Origin: Methylobacterium sp. | GTDB lineage: Bacteria > Pseudomonadota > Alphaproteobacteria > Rhizobiales > Beijerinckiaceae | Assembly (NCBI GenBank): GCA_020252865.1 | Contig: JADCCH010000131.1 | Coordinates: 1 to 7,617, forward strand | Length of the DNA stretch: 7,617 nucleotides | Direction: 5' to 3' | In this document: positions 4,310-7,617 of the stretch, piece by piece | Layout: each line of letters starts with the position of its first letter | How positions within the stretch are numbered: the stretch's first letter is position 1 | The notes under the pieces: model-generated | Seen by the model: only the letters and a program-made list of their open reading frames with translations | Database searches by the model: none | What the model was told of the DNA's origin: nothing | Position numbers and translations under genes: made by a program

Positions 4310-6328
4310 ATGTTCAAGAAAATCCTGATCGCCAATCGCGGTGAAATTGCCTGCCGCGTCATCAAGACTGCCCGCAGGATGGGGATCCCTACGGTCGCGG
4401 TCTATTCCGCGGCCGATATGGACGCGATGCATGTGCGGATGGCCGACGAGGCCGTGGCCATCGGTCCGGCTCCCGCCGCCGAGAGCTATCTTGTCATCGA
4501 GAAGATCATCGCCGCCTGCCGGCAGACGGGCGCGGAAGCGGTTCATCCCGGCTATGGCTTCCTCTCCGAGCGCGAGGCCTTTGCGCTGGCATTGAAAGAG
4601 GCGGGCATCACCTTCATCGGCCCCAACAGCCACGCGATTGCGGCCATGGGCGACAAGATCGAATCGAAGAAGGCTGCGGCTGCCGCGGGCGTTTCCACGG
4701 TTCCCGGCTATCTCGGCACGATCGAGAGCGCCGAGGATGCGATGACAATCGCCGGAGAGATCGGCTATCCCGTGATGCTCAAGGCCTCCGCCGGCGGTGG
4801 CGGCAAGGGCATGCGCATCGCCTGGAATGCGGACGAGGTGAAGGAAGGCTTCGAACGGTCGCGCTCGGAAGCGAGATCCGCCTTCGGCGACGACCGAATG
4901 TTCGTCGAGAAATTCATAGTCAATCCGCGCCATATCGAGATCCAGGTGCTCGGCGACAAGCACGGCAATGTCATCCATCTGGGCGAGCGGGAATGTTCGG
5001 TGCAGCGCCGCAACCAGAAGGTCGTGGAAGAGGCGCCGTCGCCGCTGCTCGACCCCGGGACCCGCGCGAAGATGGGCGCTCAGGCCGTCGCTCTTGCCAA
5101 GGCCGTCGGCTACGACAGCGCCGGCACGGTGGAATTCGTGGCGGGGCAGGACAGGAGCTTCTACTTCCTCGAAATGAACACCCGCCTGCAGGTCGAGCAC
5201 CCTGTGACGGAGCTCATCACCGGCATCGACCTCGTGGAGCAGATGATCCGCGTCGCGGCAGGCGAGAAGCTCGCCTTCAAGCAGGATGACATTCGCCTCG
5301 AGGGCTGGGCGGTGGAAAGCCGCATCTATGCCGAAGACCCCACGCGCAACTTCCTGCCTTCCATCGGCCGCCTCACGCTGTACCGCCCGCCGGCGGAGGG
5401 CAAGGCTGGCGGCATCACGCTCCGCAACGATACGGGCGTGGAAGAGGGCGGCCAGATCTCGATGTTCTACGATCCGATGATCGCCAAGCTCGTGACCCAT
5501 GCGCCGACGCGGCTGGAGGCGATCGAGGCGCAGGCCCGCGCGCTGGATGCCTTCGCGATCGACGGCATCCGCCACAACATCCCGTTCCTTGGCACCCTGA
5601 TGGCGCATCCGCGCTGGAAATCCGGCGCGCTTTCCACGGGCTTCATCGCCGAGGAATTCCCCGGCGGTTTCGACGTGCCGATGCCGCAGGGCGAGACGGC
5701 ACGAGCCATCGCGGCTGTCGCAGCAGTGATCGACCACCGCCTGAATGCCCGCAAGCGGCAGATTTCCGGCCAGATGGCGACGACGCGGCCTGTTCGATTT
5801 GCGGAAACGCGCATCGTGCAACTCGGCATGGGCGAGGCGCGCCAGAGCTTCGAACTCACGGTCGATGAAGGCCTTGGTGAAACGCATGTGCGCTTCGCGG
5901 ATGGCGCGAGCGACCTTGTGGTGACCCATTGGAAGCCGGGCGATCCTGTGTGGCATGGCGCGATTTCGGGCGTCGAGCGCGCGATGCGCGTCGAGGCCAT
6001 TCCGAATGGCGTGCGCCTTGCCATGGCGGGCGCGGCAGCGGATGCGCGCGTTTACACCAGGCGCGAGGCTGAACTCGCGGCCCTCATGCCCGAAAAGCGG
6101 GGTGCGGATACCTCGCGCGTGCTTCTCTGCCCCATGCCCGGCCTCGTGAAATCCATCGCGGTTTCCGAAGGCCAGGAGGTCAAGGCCGGAGAAACGCTCG
6201 CGGTGGTCGAAGCCATGAAGATGGAGAATGTGTTGCGCGCCGAGCGTGATGTCACCATCTCGAAACTGCGTGCGAAAGCGGGCGAAAGCCTTGCGGTCGA
6301 TGCGGTCATCATGGAATTTGCAGGCTAG
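4310..6328 (+). CDS. pccA: Propionyl-CoA carboxylase alpha subunit (biotin carboxylase + biotin carrier)
   Basis: A 672-residue cytoplasmic biotin-dependent carboxylase subunit. The biotin carboxylase part comes first: MFKKILIANRGEIA (1-14) starts the N-domain. The ATP-grasp domain has the glycine-rich loop AGGGGKGM (161-168), K237 in QRRNQKVVEEAP, E275, E288, and MNTRLQVEHPVTE (289-301) containing catalytic R292 and E296. R338 (ESRIYAEDP) starts the C-domain. A BT-type linker follows (about 455-600), and a C-terminal biotinyl domain has EAMKMEN, with K637 the biotinylated lysine 35 residues from the end. The length is typical of PccA (about 660-700). With ATP and bicarbonate it carboxylates biotin, and PccB then passes the carboxyl to propionyl-CoA. 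The ATG at 4310 is chosen because the protein then begins at the canonical MFKKILIANRG; an in-frame GTG at 4280 would add 10 unsupported residues. The pccB tail at 1-177 supports the propionyl assignment. Confidence 0.95.
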   Translation: MFKKILIANRGEIACRVIKTARRMGIPTVAVYSAADMDAMHVRMADEAVAIGPAPAAESYLVIEKIIAACRQTGAEAVHPGYGFLSEREAFALALKEAGITFIGPNSHAIAAMGDKIESKKAAAAAGVSTVPGYLGTIESAEDAMTIAGEIGYPVMLKASAGGGGKGMRIAWNADEVKEGFERSRSEARSAFGDDRMFVEKFIVNPRHIEIQVLGDKHGNVIHLGERECSVQRRNQKVVEEAPSPLLDPGTRAKMGAQAVALAKAVGYDSAGTVEFVAGQDRSFYFLEMNTRLQVEHPVTELITGIDLVEQMIRVAAGEKLAFKQDDIRLEGWAVESRIYAEDPTRNFLPSIGRLTLYRPPAEGKAGGITLRNDTGVEEGGQISMFYDPMIAKLVTHAPTRLEAIEAQARALDAFAIDGIRHNIPFLGTLMAHPRWKSGALSTGFIAEEFPGGFDVPMPQGETARAIAAVAAVIDHRLNARKRQISGQMATTRPVRFAETRIVQLGMGEARQSFELTVDEGLGETHVRFADGASDLVVTHWKPGDPVWHGAISGVERAMRVEAIPNGVRLAMAGAAADARVYTRREAELAALMPEKRGADTSRVLLCPMPGLVKSIAVSEGQEVKAGETLAVVEAMKMENVLRAERDVTISKLRAKAGESLAVDAVIMEFAG

Positions 6329-6381
6329 ATCAGAAAACGGAATTGGAGGTTTTTCCTGCGCTGTGCTGCTCTCCGCCCCGC

Positions 6382-6386
6382 AGGAG
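6382..6386 (+). promoter_or_regulatory. Ribosome binding site of the ABM-like gene
   Basis: AGGAG lies 9 nt before the ATG at 6396. It favours that start over a long in-frame extension that would reach back into pccA, and over the in-frame GTG at 6363, whose only purine site (GGAGG, 6345-6349) is 13 nt away. Confidence 0.6.
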
Positions 6387-6395
6387 ACGTTCGCC

Positions 6396-6752
6396 ATGTC
6401 CAATGTTGCCCCCGAAAGCTTCGCCCGAACGCCGAGGCCGCCTTACTACATCGTCGCCTTTTCCTCGATCCGGAAGGAGGGCGACCACGGCTACTCCACC
6501 ATGGCCGATGCGATGGAGGCGCTGGCGAAGACGCAAGCCGGCTATCTCGGCCTCGAACATGCGCGGCGCGAGGATGGCTTCGGCATCACCAACAGCTTCT
6601 GGGCGGATGAAGCCGCACTTCTGAACTGGAAGGCGCAGGTGCAGCATCTCTACGCGCAGAAGATGGGCATCGAGCGCTGGTACTTGCATTACGAACTGCG
6701 CATCGCAAAGGTGGAGCGGGCCTATTCCGGCCCGGAAGGACGTTCGGTCTGA
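6396..6752 (+). CDS. ABM-fold (antibiotic biosynthesis monooxygenase-like) protein
   Basis: A 118-residue protein with a dimeric alpha/beta-barrel (ABM, PF03992-like) domain at about 17-108. Seen: a first strand PPYYIVAFSSI (15-25), a helix (33-46), GYLGLEHARREDGFGITNSFW (49-69) covering the central strands, the helix DEAALLNWKAQVQHLYAQ (71-88), and the closing WYLHYELRIAKVERAY (95-110). The SFW..E.A...WK....H...Q..G...WY..Y.LR.A.V.R.Y pattern is characteristic of small bacterial ABM proteins. Despite the family name, most are uncharacterised; some are quinol or antibiotic-intermediate oxygenases, others haem-degrading. No catalytic residue can be assigned here. The gene begins 67 bp after pccA with no terminator between, and its stop overlaps the ribosome site of the next gene. 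It may be co-transcribed with both. Confidence 0.8.
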   Translation: MSNVAPESFARTPRPPYYIVAFSSIRKEGDHGYSTMADAMEALAKTQAGYLGLEHARREDGFGITNSFWADEAALLNWKAQVQHLYAQKMGIERWYLHYELRIAKVERAYSGPEGRSV

Positions 6753-6757
6753 GGAGG
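6752..6757 (+). promoter_or_regulatory. Ribosome site overlapping the upstream stop codon
   Basis: AGGAGG starts on the last base of the ABM-like gene's TGA (6750-6752) and lies four bases before the ATG at 6762. The arrangement points to coupled translation of the two genes. Confidence 0.75.
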
Positions 6758-6761
6758 CCTC

Positions 6762-7253
6762 ATGCCGCTCTGTTTTGCCTATGGCGCCAATATGGACATG
6801 GCTGCGATGGCGCGTCGTGCGCCCGGCGGCAAGCCGCTTGGCCTCGCGCGCCTCGTGCGGCATCGTTTCGTGATCACCGAGCACGGCTATGCAAGCGTGG
6901 TGCGCGATCCGCGGCAGGTGGTGCATGGCCTGCTCTGGGATCTGCCGATGGCGGACATCAAGGCGCTCGACCGCTTCGAGGAGGTGGATCGCGGCCTCTA
7001 TGTGAAGATCGACCAGCCGGTGCTCACCGCCAATGGCCCGCGCCGGGCGCTGGTCTATGTCGGCACGGGCAAACCGGGTGGGAAGCCGCGCGCGGGGTAT
7101 CTGGAAGACCTGCTGCGCGCCGGGGCGGAAATCGGCCTGCCGCCGGCCTATCTCGCCGGCATGGCGCAGCTCGTTTCAGGCGCTTCTGCCGCTGCTGCGC
7201 GCAAGAGCCTCCGCGGCCCGCGCGCTTCTGAAACCTGGCAATGGGGCGACTGA
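6762..7253 (+). CDS. Gamma-glutamylcyclotransferase-like (GGCT/AIG2 fold) protein
   Basis: A 163-residue protein of the GGCT-like fold. Seen: LCFAYGANM (3-11), matching the YGSN substrate-loop motif; VVHGLLWDLP (53-62), the usual V-x-G-x-L-W/Y strand; and LDRFEEVDRGLY (69-80), in which E73 aligns with the catalytic glutamate of the family (LDxxEGVxxGxY). ALVYVG (96-101) and YLEDLLRAGAEIGLPPAYL (113-131) complete the fold. Family members cyclise gamma-glutamyl amino acids to 5-oxoproline or cleave gamma-glutamylamines; the exact substrate cannot be read here. The last 30 residues are alanine- and arginine-rich and less conserved-looking. It starts 9 bp after the ABM-like gene with AGGAGG over the stop, so it is almost certainly in the same operon. 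It ends 6 bp from the end of convergent lipB. Confidence 0.85.
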   Translation: MPLCFAYGANMDMAAMARRAPGGKPLGLARLVRHRFVITEHGYASVVRDPRQVVHGLLWDLPMADIKALDRFEEVDRGLYVKIDQPVLTANGPRRALVYVGTGKPGGKPRAGYLEDLLRAGAEIGLPPAYLAGMAQLVSGASAAAARKSLRGPRASETWQWGD

Positions 7254-7259
7254 GTTTGG

Positions 7260-7617
7260 TTAGCCGAAAATCTTCGTGAAGGCCGATTTGAGCGCAAGGT
7301 CCGCTTCGTGCATGCCGACAGGGAGACCGAGATCGACAAGGCTCGTGACGCCGTATCGCTTTTCCCTGATCCCGCAGGGCACGATGCCGCTGAAATGGCT
7401 GAGATCCGGCTCCACATTCAGCGAAATGCCGTGAAAGGACACCCATTTCCTGAGGCGGATGCCGATTGCCGCGATCTTGTCCTCGTAGCCCTCGCCCTTG
7501 TCCGGCCGCTTCACCCAGACGCCGACGCGCCCGGGATCGGTGAGGCCGCGGAGATTGAAGGCTGCGAGTGCCTCCATCACCCAGGCTTCCAGCGCCTCGA
7601 TGAAGGCGCGGACATCC
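7260..7617 (-). CDS. lipB: Octanoyl-[ACP]:protein N-octanoyltransferase, 3' part
   Basis: The minus strand is open from the window edge to a TAA at 7260-7262 and encodes about the last 118 residues of LipB (usual length about 210-250); the start lies beyond the window. Seen: DPGRVGVWV, then [20 protein letters not shown], containing the conserved active-site lysine (DKIAAIG), then [18 protein letters not shown] with the catalytic cysteine (codon 7374-7376), and the C-terminal [17 protein letters not shown]. LipB transfers octanoyl groups from acyl carrier protein to lipoyl-dependent enzymes (E2 subunits, GcvH) in the cytoplasm, for LipA to add sulfur. Both catalytic residues are present. It converges with the GGCT-like gene with a 6-bp gap and no room for a dedicated terminator. 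Confidence 0.95.
   Translation of the reverse strand, partial: DVRAFIEALEAWVMEALAAFNLRGLTDPGRVGVWVKRPDKGEGYEDKIAAIGIRLRKWVSFHGISLNVEPDLSHFSGIVPCGIREKRYGVTSLVDLGLPVGMHEADLALKSAFTKIFG

Noticed and set aside
3929..6403. An 824-residue minus-strand open frame opposite pccA
   Set aside because: It is the antisense shadow of a well-conserved carboxylase gene. Its composition is rich in Arg, His and Ala, and no domain is recognisable.
7173..7234. Inverted GTTTCAG/CTGAAAC and direct GCGCTTCTG repeats near the end of the GGCT-like gene
   Set aside because: The repeats are short, lie within coding sequence, and have no transposase or attachment-site context, so they are probably chance.

Overview
The window looks like ordinary chromosome from a high-GC alphaproteobacterium, most likely Hyphomicrobiales (Rhizobiales) or a close relative. 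The grounds are GC-rich third codon positions, strong GGAG-type ribosome sites, and proteins of alphaproteobacterial type (propionyl-CoA carboxylase, octanoyltransferase LipB, an ABM-fold protein). This assignment rests on recognition, not on a search.

Layout, left to right. Positions 1-177 are the 3' end of pccB, the carboxyltransferase subunit of propionyl-CoA carboxylase. A tandem UspA-type stress protein follows (288-1139, +). It runs convergently into a two-gene minus-strand operon: an M19 membrane-dipeptidase-family hydrolase (3448 down to 2318) and then a FAD-dependent monooxygenase (2308 down to 1133). The monooxygenase and usp stop codons overlap. A 340-bp divergent intergenic region (3449-3788) holds a strong imperfect hairpin and a TTTGC/ATTGC repeat. 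After it come a small uncharacterised protein (3789-4181, +) and pccA, the biotin-carrying subunit (4310-6328, +). Downstream of pccA on the same strand are an ABM-fold protein (6396-6752) and a gamma-glutamylcyclotransferase-like protein (6762-7253). The 3' part of lipB (7617 down to 7260) converges on them.

How the genes relate. PccB and PccA together convert propionyl-CoA to methylmalonyl-CoA, yet here their genes are about 4.1 kb apart with four genes between them, two of them on the opposite strand. That is the main oddity of the layout. The dipeptidase-like and monooxygenase genes are 9 bp apart and probably co-transcribed, but their substrates cannot be read from sequence. The ABM-like and GGCT-like genes are also 9 bp apart and probably co-transcribed, perhaps from the pccA promoter.

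No mobile element, CRISPR array, tRNA or rRNA was seen, and I find no convincing undescribed multi-gene system. The best leads are the small protein next to pccA, the divergent M19/monooxygenase pair, and the structured intergenic region between them.
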